From Gnetum montanum (taxonomy: Eukaryota > Streptophyta > Gnetopsida > Gnetales > Gnetaceae), in the NCBI GenBank assembly GCA_015680685.1, contig MNCI01021017.1:531693-595692 (forward strand): DNA of 64,000 nt, read 5' to 3'. The translations under genes and the position numbers were made by a program. The notes under the pieces are model-generated. The model saw nothing but the letters and a program-made list of their open reading frames with translations, ran no database searches and was not told where the DNA came from. The number at the start of each line of letters is the position of its first letter. Position 1 is the stretch's first letter. Shown here in pieces: positions 11,636 to 23,116 of this stretch.

Positions 11636-12647
11636 TGACCTTTTGGTGTCAAAACCTTAAGGAAAATGAAGAACATAAGTTGTTTATAGTGTATGATGAT
11701 TAGGCAAGCCATGGATGAGAAACAATGAGAACCACATGGGAAAAATGAGAACAAGAAGAAAAAGGAAGGCTACAAGTCCAATGAAGATGCTTCAAAGATT
11801 TGAAAGAAGATAAATTAACTAGAAGAAACCTCAAAAATTGAGGAGATGTCTACTATTTTTAGGAGACATATCCATATCAAAGTAGAAGGCTCTCAAGAGA
11901 CATCCCATTTTAGAATAAGACATCTCTCCAGAATTAAGACAGATCTCAAATAGATGTCTCAACCTTGAAGGAGACATATACACTAGCTATTGGGTGGCCA
12001 TTGCATAAATTCTAAGGTTTTTTTGGAAACTCTGAAGACACAAGAAGAAATCAAATACTTTGGAATTAAGCAAGTGTTATTCACATCAAAACAATCATTA
12101 TCATATTTATGCTCTTGTACTCTTGTCCTTCATTATCACATCATTTTATTAGTTGTATGTTAATTATATGTTGAATTGAACTTCAACAATAATAATTTGT
12201 AATTGTAATTACATTCTTTCCTTATATCTTTTCTTTTTCTTATTTCCTTGTAGGGTTGATGTGCTTCTTGTGAGAAGCCATTCATATTGAGCTTGTCGGA
12301 ATCCTACAAGAATGAGTGGTTTTGCAGTGCCAAAACACTCAAGAGTGGAGCTTAATTTTGTAACTATTGTGGAATACTTAAAAATACATTTTGAGCTTGT
12401 TTGGACCTTGTGAGATTGAGTGGTTTTGTAGTGATGAAACACTCTGGTATGGAGCTCAATTCTTGTAAAGGATGTGACCTCCAAATCACATTTTGTAGAG
12501 AAAAAAAGTTTGAAGGTATGCATGGATTCTATCCTTCAAGTATGGTAGTATCCAAGTTAGGGAGCCATGTAAAATTTTGTGTGTTTTGTGGCAGATACAA
12601 TTTTAATTAGAAAGTTATTCATCCCCCTTCTAAGTTTCCAATCCTCA
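11636..12647 (+). repeat. 3' LTR of copia element D1
   Basis: Starts TGACCTTTTGGTGTCAAAACC and ends AATCCTCA. Collinear with 6896-7914, including the AGACATCTC cluster and the duplicated 120-bp unit with inverted repeats (12307-12345 and 12405-12450). Divergence from the 5' LTR is obvious by eye, so the insertion is old. Confidence 0.8.
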
Positions 12648-12657
12648 AAGATGTCAA

Positions 12658-13800
12658 TGAAACACCTCAATGAAAAATTAATGTTGCAATGTAAAAGCCT
12701 TAAGCTAAAATCCTTATTGTAATTTGGTGAAAATATCAAGGCAAAAATTTCTTTATTTTTTCTAAAAATCCTACATTATGGCCTTGTATTGATAGAATTT
12801 TAGGTAATTTTTTAATGTAAAAAACTAAAATTCACAGCCCACACATTGTAGATCTCATGTATTCCAGCTTATGAAGGCTAAAAATGCTCCAAAAGCTATA
12901 AATGGCTTGTATCCTAGCTTGAGAAAGCCAAAAAATTCTCCACAAGCTATAAATTCCATGTATTCCATCTTATGGGGGCTAAAAACACTCCACATGCTAT
13001 AAAAATTCACATCTTCATCTTACATGTTGTACATGTCAGCTCCACATGCTATGCAACATGTGGAATATGGGATTTGATTTCATACAATGAACATCTCAAG
13101 CTCACACACTGGACAGCATGTGGCACTTGGGCTTTCATCCCACACATTGTACTTTAACCAAAGAACCATTTGTAACCCTCAAAACTATAACGAATGCCAA
13201 CATTGCATATTCACAACCTATAAATACCATATTTAAAGCCATTTTTATGACATTTTACATAATCTTGTAGTAGATCACTTAGTAGGAAATCTATAGAACT
13301 TTGCAATAGATTTTGATAGCCTTTTCTAGCATTAACAACATTGATTTATGAGAGTAGGACTTGGAGTAAAAGGTTGTGATGTTGCAAATCAAATCAGGAA
13401 ACTAGTGTAGAACTTTGTGCAAAATACACACTACAAATATATACCTAATATATCAAGCATATTTATTTCTTAGGATTTTAGAAGCCTTGATCTATACTCT
13501 TCCTAAAACTTATTTTTTCATTTATTAGTTTATTACATTTAATATAAGAGTTATAGTCATTTTTGTTTGGCTATGTGACTCTCTTATTCTTCTATTCTCG
13601 AATCTCATGCTACATCCTTGTTTTTTTCATTTTATTATAGTTTATCTCCAATTTTTCATTAAATGGTATCAACTTTTTTAAGTCCCTAAGTAATTAACAA
13701 GACCATATAGGATGCTCCAAACCCTTTTTGAGGCCCATGGATCCATGAGTAAAACTATTTCACACAAGATCTTTTACTTCTTCAGCATCAAAATTTTCCA
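12658..13800 (+). repeat. 3' LTR of gypsy element G1b
   Basis: Starts TGAAACACCTCAATG, like 1482 and 29790 (minus), and resumes G1b after the copia insertion. TATAAATA at 13219-13226 is the probable promoter. The region before it has a repeated word of the type TCCA(G/T)CTTATGGAAGGCTAAAAA..CTCC..AAGCTATAAA (12865-13010). The end (AAGTCCCTAAGTAATTA...) matches the end of the 1482 LTR, but the exact right edge near 13800 is uncertain. Confidence 0.65.
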
Positions 13801-13806
13801 TTATTT

Positions 13807-15760
13807 CAAATGGAAAAATAAGATAATCATGGGTAGTATGATCAATCTCTTTATAAATTATGTAAGCATAAGTAAAATCCATACCTCTAGCCTAGGATTG
13901 GTTAGTATCATAAATTCCCTCATTAGTATGAGCTAATGATGCTTGTTGTTGATATTGAGAAGATTGTCCTTGCACAACAATATTATAAGGCATAGATAAA
14001 GATGATAATTTGTTATTAACCTCTTCAATTTATTTTTCCAAACCTATTACCCCTGTATGATCTAATATTTTGACACTTTTATTAAGACGTCAACTCTTGC
14101 TCTAATTTACTATTTGATCTAATGCATCAAATGTTGCTTCTGGTGTCATTCACATGATTATACCACTATAAGCAAAATCAATACTCTGCCATGTAATAGG
14201 TGTAAAACCATCAAGAAAAATCCTAAAAATTAATATTCAAAAAATCCATGATTAGTGTTCCTTGATCTTATGTCCTTAAAGAACTCCTAGGCCTATTCAT
14301 AAGTCTCATTTTCTTTTTATTGAAAGCATAAAAGTTATTTTTTTATTGAAGGATTTTTGTAGAAGATAAAAATTGATTTAAAAATTCATCCTTAAACCTT
14401 CCCATGATTGAATTAAATATTTTTTTAACAATCTATATCATGATAACATGAAATCTTTGAAAGTAAGAGGAAAGACACTCATTTTAGAACATTCCATAAT
14501 ACTATTACCACACATGACTATCAATGTTTCAAAAGCTTGTATATGATGATATGGGTCTTCTTTAGCTATACCATAAAATTGAGGAAATGCTAATAGATTT
14601 TTAATCTCAACATCTTGTCTAGAAAGAAACAAAAGAGGAGATAGTGGCAATTGATTTCCTCATTGAATCCTTTAAAAAAAATTTGGTTAGACATTCTTTG
14701 ATAAGGAACTTGATTTTAGAACTGAAAAAAGTAATTAAATTAATTGCTTGGAGATGCTAAATAATGAGAAAAAGGATGTGGTATTTGTTTAAATTATTGC
14801 TATGAAATTTATGGTTCATGCATAGGTTATGTTTGAGAAACCTACATATTAAATATAGGTTTCACACTTTGAAGAATATCCATCAATTATTATGTGTTAG
14901 AATATGGCTATTGGGATACTTGCATAACTATAGTTCTATATTTTGCTAGTGGTAAAATAGTTGTGCTACAAGACATAGAAACAAGTTGTGGATTAAAAGA
15001 ATGGTAGTTTGTGATATAAGTTGATGAATTTGGGCCATATTAGGATCATTCATATGAACAGATGGCTATCCTAATTGAGAAATAGTAGGGGAAATTATTG
15101 ATGTGATAGGAACATGTATTAGAATATGAAAAGAGTGAGAGATTGTTTGATCAGGTAACATTGGCCATGTATTCTAGGTAGCTTGTATAAAAGCATTTAA
15201 CAAGGTTTGTTGAGTGGCTTATAGATGTTTTTGATGCAATTTCTAGTAATGAAAAATATCAGAGAGATTATTGGAAGCATTGGCATGGTACATAGCATTA
15301 GCCTGTGAAGGAACAAAATGATTAAAAGAATATGGACCAACCATTTGTATGATTAGGGAAAGAGTAGATTATGTGACTGGAGCAAAACACAATTGACTCA
15401 AATAATTTACAACTCATGTACCAAATCTAAACTCAATAGGCATACTAATAGTCAAGTAAACTTGATTAAATTGGGTAGCATTAGGAAATAAGGCTGAAAA
15501 CTGAGTTCCACTAGTAGTTAAGGTAACTAGAATATTAAGTCAATCTACTACATTGATTCTAGTACCTTTACTTGTAGGAGTTCGTGGCTCTCCCTATGAA
15601 ATTGGTGGTCCTTCTTGCCAAAATAAACTTTTTTTAGTTGACTTCTAAAACTACTTGATGAAGATGACTCTTCTAATGACATTAAAATATTTTTAGTCCT
15701 TTTCTTTGATACATATGAATAAGGAACTATATCACACACTAATCTTTAACCTCTTTCATA
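13807..15760 (-). pseudogene. Ty3/gypsy gag, decayed, minus strand (element E)
   Basis: The clearest piece is the 14438-14650 minus ORF: AFPQFYGIAKEDPYHHIQAFE, the plant retrotransposon gag signature ('P.F.G...EDP..H...F'), then SVFPLTFKDFMLS ('LFPFSLRDKAKDWL'). Further downstream on minus, FTPITWQSIDFAYSG and EATFDALDQIVNQSK fit the rest of the capsid. The N-terminal part starts near 15740 with a Ser-rich run (ESSSSSSFRSQL). Many stops. Truncated at about 13807, so protease and pol are missing. Confidence 0.7.
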
Positions 15761-16072
15761 AATCCAATCCATAAACCTATAATAAAGTGATAATTAAAGA
15801 AGAAAAACAAAAAACAACAAAATAAGAATCTACTATAAGAATCATTGAGTGTTAACAAGTGTGTGATCAATCAACATTATTTCCACATCAAGAAGAAACA
15901 TCTGTAAATCAATCAATATCACTTGAAATTTTAACAATTCTAGCATACAAAAATTGAAAGACTAATTAGGATCCATACATAAAATAATTGAATAAAGAGA
16001 AATAAAAATTGTATAAATTTCAATTTGAGAAAATATCATCATAATCCATGGCTATTGCAATGGCACCAAAAA
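15761..16072 (-). other. Leader and primer site of element E
   Basis: On the minus strand TTTTTGGTGCCATTGCAATAG (16052-16072) follows the LTR end CCAACA. It is a decayed form of the TTTGGCGCCGTTGCCGGGGA primer site usual in plant Athila/Tat gypsy elements. The rest is AT-rich 5' leader with no ORF. Confidence 0.6.
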
Positions 16073-16980
16073 TGTTGGCTTAGTTTTTGCATTCTTGTGC
16101 TATAGAAGTGTGGGAATCAATCAAATGAATAACTACAAGTTATGTGAGGTTAAGTTGCTAGAATTATAATGAAGAATGTTCAATATTAATTCACTCGTAA
16201 GCAAGAAAGAAAAAAAAACTATTTTAGTATTCAATTCTCTAGTACAACAAACATCATTTAGTAACACAGTTCCAACTCATTCTAATTCTATAACTCTTCA
16301 AAACTCTTCTATCTATTCTATTATTATTCTCTATTCTTCTTTTGTCTTGTTCTTCTAGTGGATGCTTTATAGTTTCATTTTGATTCAATGCTAAAATCAC
16401 TTCAATGGATGGTTGGAATAATATCTGGCTAATGGTTACAATGTAGGTATGAGCTATCATGAGGTCATATCTCATAGTCTAATGAAGAATCATAAAGCCA
16501 GTTAACCACTATGAGTGACTATGATTAGCAATCTTGGTAAATCATTTTCAATGATCGAGTATTCAAATCTTAATGGTCAAGGAACCAATTAGGCTTAGAG
16601 AATTATCATGATCTATGATGAAGGTATGAGTCATAGGAACTTGCATTGATGAATTCTAGTTTTTTATTCAAAAATAAATTATGACTGGATGTGATCCACA
16701 ACTAGTAGAAATTCTATACTATGATCTGATGTAGGTTGCATGAGCTTGTAGTACATTTCCAAACTTGAATTCAACTTCCTACGCTACCCACATATCTATT
16801 TGAAGCTCACTCCACTTGTTCCTCTCTCTTCTATCCTCTGAATTTAACTTCCAATGGTCGTAGGATGAACATTGTTCCTTCTATGAGTTTACGACTCATT
16901 GAAGACCTAATTCCTAGCTTATGACTTTAAGTTGTGGTAACTGTGGATCGCATGAGTCCATAGTCATCTATTCAAATTAA
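16073..16980 (-). repeat. 5' LTR of element E (minus strand)
   Basis: On the plus strand it begins TGTTGGCTTAG directly against the primer site, i.e. it ends GCCAACA on the minus strand. The far edge is not defined; F1 LTR-like sequence starts soon after 16980. Short ORFs at 16176-16475 are not supported. Confidence 0.5.
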
Positions 16981-16984
16981 AATT

Positions 16985-17090
16985 GATGAAACCAAGTGAA
17001 AAAATGCATTAATTCATATCCTAACAAGTGATTTGTATGGTTGGGCATAGGAAATACTTATTACTCATCATTGGCATCATTGCTGGGGAC
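16985..17090 (+). repeat. LTR remnant and primer site of Athila-like element F1
   Basis: The stretch GTGATTTGTATGGTTGGGCATAG ... CTCATCA (ending 17070) is shared almost word for word with 49819-49860 in F2. Next comes TTGGCATCATTGCTGGGGAC (17071-17090), the Athila/Tat primer site TTGGCGCCGTTGCCGGGGAC with only CpG-type transitions. Only the LTR end is recognisable; the rest of the F1 LTR seems lost. Confidence 0.7.
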
Positions 17091-18660
17091 TTCATTTTAT
17101 CTGTGTGCAAACATTTTTTTATGATAAGATCATACAAGATCATTGTATGAGTATAACATCTAAATCTTAGAAAATAATAATAATAATTTATTTTAGGTAC
17201 ATTACATTAGAGCAAACTAAGAGATCTTTTTTTTACAAGGCTAATTCACCACCTACTGATGATTCTAACTAATAACATGACAAATCTAGAAGGAATGTTG
17301 ATGAGATACCTTAATAAATAAAGGTTTTCTATGCACATCTACATTCCTATTATCTAAACTTCACTTTTATTCTTCATTAGGATGAACTACTACACTGGAA
17401 AGACTTGGAGGATAACATTGTGTTATCCCCTAATTGTTATATTCCTTCAATATTCATGGTAGCTCTCATGAAACTAGGGTTTGAACCAATAGCCCAAAAT
17501 TACCAAATGAAGGAGCACCTCTTCAAGAACTATCAACCAAAGGAGGCTCAACTTTGAAAATATCAACTCATGGAGACATGTCATGAAGCCTCCAAGGAAA
17601 AAAAGGTTCCAATCTCACTAATTTCACAATCAAAGAAGAAGAACCTAGAATTTTTAGTAGATGATCCTTGCACCAATGTCCTCCTCTCTTAGGTGAGAAT
17701 AATCCAACTCATTAATGGTTACATTAAACCTTAGCAAGCAACCATGGTAAGGAAGAACTAGTTTTAGGACCAGGAAAACCTTAAGGCCAAGGTTCCCTAG
17801 ACATTCACCAAATGAACAACTAAGGGACCAAACAAGGATGATGAGCTAGCAAAACTCTCCTAGTCCTTAATCCTCACCATCTTCCTCATCATCAAACTCT
17901 AATAAGGAAAAATGTAATCAAGATCAAGATGAAGATGATAGAAGACCTCATCATAGAGATGGGAGAAGAGATCATAAACATCAGCAAGAATAGGAGGTAC
18001 ATCATCAAGAAAGAAGGAATATTAGGCAACATCATATGAGACATGCCCATGCCTAGGATCACCATAAATATGATGATTATGGTGAGCCACTGGTTTCTAC
18101 AAAAAAACATGATAAATATCTCAAAGGTAGTTCGTATTCCTACCAAGCATCAAAGGGATAGCCAAAGCAAATGGCTTGATACGAATAACATCCCTCAATT
18201 TGAAGGAGGGTGCAATGCTAATTTACAACATCATTTGCAAGTCTTTCATGATGTATGTGTCTTGCAAAACATTGAGAATAAACGGCTGAAACTCAAGTTG
18301 TTCCCTAGGATACTTATCAAAGGATCTAAAAGTTGGTATTAGTCTTTGGAGCTAGAATTTATCTGTAGATGGAGTATGATGTTGGAGATATTCAACAATA
18401 AATATCAAACATACTCTAAGATTACTAACTTGAGGAAATAAATCTAAGAAAGAAAATAAGATAATCATGAATCCATTGATATAGCCTTGGGAAGGTATTA
18501 CTCTCTTTTGCATTAATTCCTATGCCATGATTTCTCTTAAAGGGAACAACTTCATCACATGATAAATGATCTTAGAAATAAAATTAGCGAAACTCTTGGG
18601 ATTTATGTCCAATTGAGATTAGCAGAAATCAAAGGCCATAGAATCCAAAGGCTTATTGAT
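17091..18660 (+). pseudogene. Athila-like gypsy gag, first part (F1), decayed
   Basis: After an AT-rich leader, coding similarity to F2 begins near 17340 (Y.PNFTFI..DE, WKDLEDNIV..P). A linker rich in His, Asp, Arg and Gln (about 17900-18150) precedes the gag core IPQFEGGCNANLQHHLQVFHD, KLKLFPRILIKGSKSWY and FNNKYQTYSKITNL. F2 has the same order at 50950-51250. The core breaks at 18660 with the inserted copia LTR and resumes at 19816. Stops throughout. Confidence 0.8.
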
Positions 18661-19815
18661 TGTTGACCTTTTGGTATGTCAAAACCTTAAGGAAAATGGA
18701 GAACAAAGAATGTTTGTTGTGATGATGTGTTTACAAGTCATGAATAAGAACTCCACATCATAAATAAGGACTCAAGGAAATGAAATCTACAAGAAGTTAT
18801 GAAAACATAGACTCCATATGCAAGATGAGAGCATGAACACATATGGACAAAAACGAAGACTACAAACTAAATGAAGATGCTCCAAGGATTAGGAAGAAGC
18901 TAAATCAATGAGGAAAAGCCTTAGGAACCAGAGCTCAATAGTTGAGGAGAAATCTTCAAGAACCAGTAGATGTCTTAGCCAAGAAGAATGAATTCATAAG
19001 AGGATGTCTTCAAGAAATAAGAGACATCCCCATCGCAGATAGATGTCTCCATAGAGACATCTCCTAAGAGACATCCCATTATTTAAAGAGACATCCCTCC
19101 AAAATTAAGATAGATCTTAGGTAGACCTCCCAACTTTGAAAGAGACATCTACACTAGTCATTGGATACCCTTTGCACAAATTCTAAGGTTTTTTTGAAAA
19201 CTATGAAGCTAGAAGAAGATACAAAATTCATAGGAATTGAGCAAGCATTATTAACATCAAAGCTATCATTGTCTACTCTATGTTGTTGTACTTATTTACT
19301 TCGATGTCACATCATTTGCTTGATTATTTGTAGACTTGTGTTTCAAAGTACAAAGGCCTATAATTTGAGTTACACTTTTTCCTTATTTTTCTTTCTCTTT
19401 CTTTCTTTCCCTGCGAGGTTGATGTGCTTCTTATGAGAAGGCATCCATTTTGAGCTTGTTGGGATCTTATGAGATTGAGTTATTTTGTAGTGTCAAAACA
19501 CTCCAGAGTAGAGGTTAATTTTGTATAGGATGTGGGATCCTCATAACCATATTTTGAGCTTGTTGGGACCTTGTAAGGTTGAAAGATTTTGTAATGATGA
19601 AACTCTCCATAGTAGAGCTCAAATCTTGTAAAGGTTGTGGTTTCCTCTAAACCACATTTTGGAATAAACAAAGTCTAGAGGTATGCAAGGAATCTACCCT
19701 CTGAGTGTGGACTACCCAAGTTGGAAAACCATATAATTTTTTATGTGTTTTGTGTGATAAGTTTGACTTAAATTAGGGAACTTATCCAACACCCCTTCTA
19801 AGTTCTCGATCCTCA
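18661..19815 (+). repeat. Solo Ty1/copia LTR (D2)
   Basis: Starts TGTTGACCTTTTGGTATGTC and ends GATCCTCA; same family as the D1 LTRs. No primer site, polypurine tract or internal region is attached. F1 gag runs into it (AGGCTTATTGAT) and out of it (GAATTAAGTGGCTAAGG) and matches the unbroken F2 sequence AGATTAATTGAGCAAGTAGC. It is therefore a solo LTR left by LTR-LTR recombination. It has the AGACATCTC cluster (19005-19110) and the duplicated hairpin unit (19445-19660). Confidence 0.85.
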
Positions 19816-20737
19816 TGAATTAAGTGGCTAAGGAACAAGGAGAACTAAAAAAGTAAGAAAGTGTAGAGGAGTATAATAGAGACTCCTTTATTCACAAAAG
19901 GGAAATATGCCTCTATGATCTTAAAGAGGAAGCACCATTGGAAGAAGTGATATAGAGAAAAACCTTATTGATTCAAAAATCTATCACAAATATATAACTA
20001 AGGTGGAAAAAATGTGGAACTTCTTGAATGAGAAGTTCCAAACTACTCTAAAAATTGTGGAGGAGAAACTGAAGTAAGAGAACTAAGATAAGAATAAAAG
20101 GAAAAGAAAGGATGCAAGGAATGACTACTATAAAAAAAAAGGTATGCTACAATAGCTGATGAGGATGTAGATTCTGAAATAGAAGAAGAATGATGTGATA
20201 ATTGCCAATATGAACATCCTAAGGGATGGTTTCTTGTACTTTCATACCTACAAGAATCTAGGGTCTATGCCTTGAACCCAAACTTTGCAAAAAGATAACC
20301 ATCCAGAAGATTGTCTTATCCATAAGGTAATTATTAGCAATAATTCCACCAACAATAGTATTATCTAAGTGAAGTGCCACCTTAACCTCAAGATCATTAT
20401 CATCAATGACAAAACCCACAATCATGGGAGATGCCACCACCAACCAAATTTGTATGGATAATATGTCAAGAAACCTATATCTTTTAGTAACTCTACAAGC
20501 CATACTTCTTTTCCATCACTATTACCTCCCTGAATATCACTATGGGCATAATCCCCTTTCCCTTATATTCATTGTTATCCACCACAACACTCTATACCAC
20601 ACAATTCCACTATTTTACCACCTACACCACTTATGCAAGGTGAGATGTCACTACAGCCTTAACAATGCAATGCCACACAAGTTGTGAACTTATAGCCAAA
20701 TAATAATTCTAGTGATTTTGAGTCTAAGCCTTAGAAA
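19816..20737 (+). pseudogene. Athila-like gag, second part, and Pro-rich linker (F1)
   Basis: Continues gag directly after the solo LTR (ELSG.GTRRTKKVRK, Lys/Glu-rich, coiled-coil-like), with a Cys/His-like DNCQYEHPKGW block near 20200 that matches CNVCQYEHPKGC in F2 (51860). Next is a Tyr/His/Pro-rich linker (20500-20640). The 93-residue ORF at 20406-20687 is a shadow or part of this linker. Non-functional. Confidence 0.65.
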
Positions 20738-21340
20738 ATGTCTTTCTTCAAACCCAACAGTCCACCTAAATCCCTAAAAGCATCTATGGTTATTAATCCT
20801 TTTCAAGCTACTCCCAAGATCACTATTGATCCACCTTCAAATCAAAGGTTCCCAAATGTACATACTATCATGTTAACTCATGCATGCATGAAGTGGATAA
20901 ATATTGGACATCTTCCCATGAAAAGATCTAATCCTAGAGGTTCTCCAACCCATTTTCATATTTTAGAAAATGATCCATTCAGAGTAGTACTAGACTTAGG
21001 TTCCTAGGTGAACTTAATTTTCCAAGAAATGTATCAAACCTAGAACCTAACTCCACCTAAGAAATGTAACACCAAATTAAATTTTTTCATTCAAATCATC
21101 ACTATTCCCTTAGGACTAGTAAAGGATATTGTAACCACCATATATGGATGGTTCCATCTAGTGGATTTCTTGATCATCCATGTGGGCAATTGTAATGAAG
21201 ACTTCCTAATTATTATAGGTAGGGCTTGGCTAAGCATAATTGATGCGAAGAGAGGGATCAAAGATCTCTCCTTGAAAATATCAAAGGAAAATGAATTTGG
21301 AAAGATTGAGAAGTAGAGGATTCCATTCATTACATACAAT
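20738..21340 (+). pseudogene. Ty3/gypsy aspartic protease region (F1)
   Basis: An 89-codon open stretch ends in FRVVLDLGS, followed after a TAG by VNLIFQEMYQ. LDLGSSxNLI is the retropepsin active-site motif of plant Athila-like elements, and F2 has it intact (AVLDLGSSINLIS, 52660-52685). Downstream ITTIYGWFHLVDFLIIHV and DFLIIIGRAWL give the flap and the usual 'ILGRPWL' block. One Gln/Ser-to-stop change in the active site. Confidence 0.8.
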
Positions 21341-22005
21341 GACACATGATGTCATTGGATTCAAAAAATATGGGTTGTAAAGGCAAATCCATCACAACAT
21401 ACAAGAAGTATGCCAAAAAAATTAATGTCCAAAGGTGTCTATATGCATCAATCACAAAAACAGAGGATACCTAGTGGCTAATAACATATGATAGCTCTAG
21501 TTCAACAATGTACATGGAACCAACCAAAATCCTCACAAGTGCTTATATCAATAAGATGAATGAAATGAAGCAAATTCAAAAGCAACTCTTCAAAATAGAA
21601 TACAAGAAAGAAGAAGAAATGGGTTGGTGAGAGTTGGAAATCCCTAATAATTCTAGGCAAGAGCTCTTGAAATTCAAATCTTTACCAGCATCTTTATAAT
21701 ATGTATTTCTTGATAATGGCAAACTAGTAATCATTGATGTTAATCTTACTGAAAAATAAAAGGTAAAACTACTAAAACAAGTAAACAAATGGCCAATAGC
21801 CTATTCTTGGTCATGTGATGAATTGATAGGAATAGATCCATGCCTATGATAGTATTGGATCTACATAGACTTCACTATTAAACCTAAGAGATAGTCGTAA
21901 CAAAAGTTGAATCCAAAATTAAAACAAACTATAAAGAATGAAGTTAGAAAGCTTCCAAAGTAGCATTCATCTATCTGAATGTGAATAGTAAGTGGGTAAG
22001 CACAT
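21341..22005 (+). pseudogene. Reverse transcriptase N-terminus (F1), cut by element C
   Basis: LKFKSLPASL.YVFLDN, LLKQVNKWPIAYSWSCDELIGIDP, YIDFTIKPKR, QKLNPKLKQTIKNEV and KVAFIYLNVNSKWVS match the conserved plant gypsy opening 'LKPLP..LKYAFL...ELL...K.AIGW...DI.GI.P' and 'RRLNP.M.E.V..E...L..'. Breaks at 22005 where a minus-strand G1 element starts; RT resumes at 29791 (VIMLKKEDNGK). Confidence 0.85.
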
Positions 22006-23116
22006 TGTAATGATGGAAAATTCAATTCTAGAAAAACACAAAATCCTAGTGTGTAATAGTTTAACCCTAGATCCATAAGCCTCAAAAATAATCTGGAGTA
22101 TTCCAAATAATATTGTCAATTGCTTAAAAACTTGAAGGGTTTATTACTAGTATTAAAAGAAATAAATGTAAAACATGTTTTAACTCTAAAGTTTAGGGTA
22201 GAAAACAAGAATAGAGAGAGGAAAAATAATATCATAAAATAATGAAAACTGCAAACTTTGATATTAATCACTATGAAAGAAAATGCCAAAAGCAAAAATT
22301 TATAAAATACAAATTATGGATTTTGAAACTTGAGACATATAAGAATATCTTTAATCTTTCATGTAGATCATAGGGTCTAATTTGCTACAATATTTGCATA
22401 AATCTGCTCTTGAACTTTGCCCGTCATTGATTTTCTTTACTCTGGTTATCTGCACTAATTGAAAATAGCAATGGACTTTTTTATTTTGCTCTTCTTTGAA
22501 ACTTTCAAGTTCAGCTGAAAGCAAAATGATCCAAAAAGTCCATAAAAAGATGCAAACTTTGCTCTAAATAGGTTGCGAATGTCTTGATTTTTTGCTAATT
22601 TGATTTTGCTTGATTTCTGAAAAATTCTATAAATTTTTTATGCTTTTGATGGTCAAAATTTGTAACATTTGACATACCAACATTTCTTTTGACTTTTGAG
22701 CATTAAATTGCAATGTATTTGGTACTTTCACCATCTAAAAAACTGCAGCATATGAACCACCAATGTGTACAACTTTTCTTGTCAAATTTGATGGCACATT
22801 TAGGCTATTTTCATGGCCCAAAATCCAATGTGTATGCTACCAACATTTTTGGGCTTTTGCTACCAATTTTGGCAACGTGTTTATATTTTGGGACTCCATA
22901 CATTGACATAAATGAAATTTCTAGCTTATGAACTATAAATTTTACTCTACACATGAAGAAATGTCTAGAACTCTACTAAAGTAAGTCCATGGGGTATAAT
23001 TCTTTTATGGGCAAATAGGCAATTCTTTCTACCTTTAAATTTCCATCAAATTACAATCCAAATTCTTAGCTATTAGGCTTCTTGTGCATAATATAAATTT
23101 TCTTTGAGATATTTCA
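22006..23116 (-). repeat. 3' LTR of element C
   Basis: On the minus strand starts TGAAATATCTCAAAG and ends in TTACA. Collinear with 28931-29790 over both flanks, but about 240 bp (roughly 22400-22640) are present only here, so the right LTR has a deletion or this one an insertion. ORFs of 72-81 residues inside (21861-22106 minus, 22713-22931 plus) are LTR artefacts; the 22713 one recurs as 29386-29607. Confidence 0.75.

Larger units (their letters stand above)
6896..12647 (+). mobile_element. Non-autonomous Ty1/copia-type LTR element D1
   Basis: Bounded by two about 1.0-kb direct LTRs (6896-7914 and 11636-12647) with a tRNA-iMet primer site after the first and a polypurine tract before the second. 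Inside are a decayed gag and a second decayed ORF of the 'putative plant transposon protein' type. No protease, integrase, RT or RNase H can be read in the 3.7-kb interior, so it would have needed enzymes supplied by another element. It sits in the 3' untranslated part of G1b a few bases from that element's LTR, so it is younger than G1b. A clear 5-bp target duplication is not visible (CTTAT against AAGAT). Confidence 0.8.

Noticed and set aside
16385-17070. Full 5' LTR for F1 upstream of its primer site
   Set aside because: Only the last 40-80 bases match the F2 LTR; the rest fits the LTR of element E better, so a complete LTR cannot be supported.
22713-22931. 72-residue ORF repeated as 29386-29607
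   Set aside because: Apparent conservation comes from both being LTRs of the same element C, read on the wrong strand.
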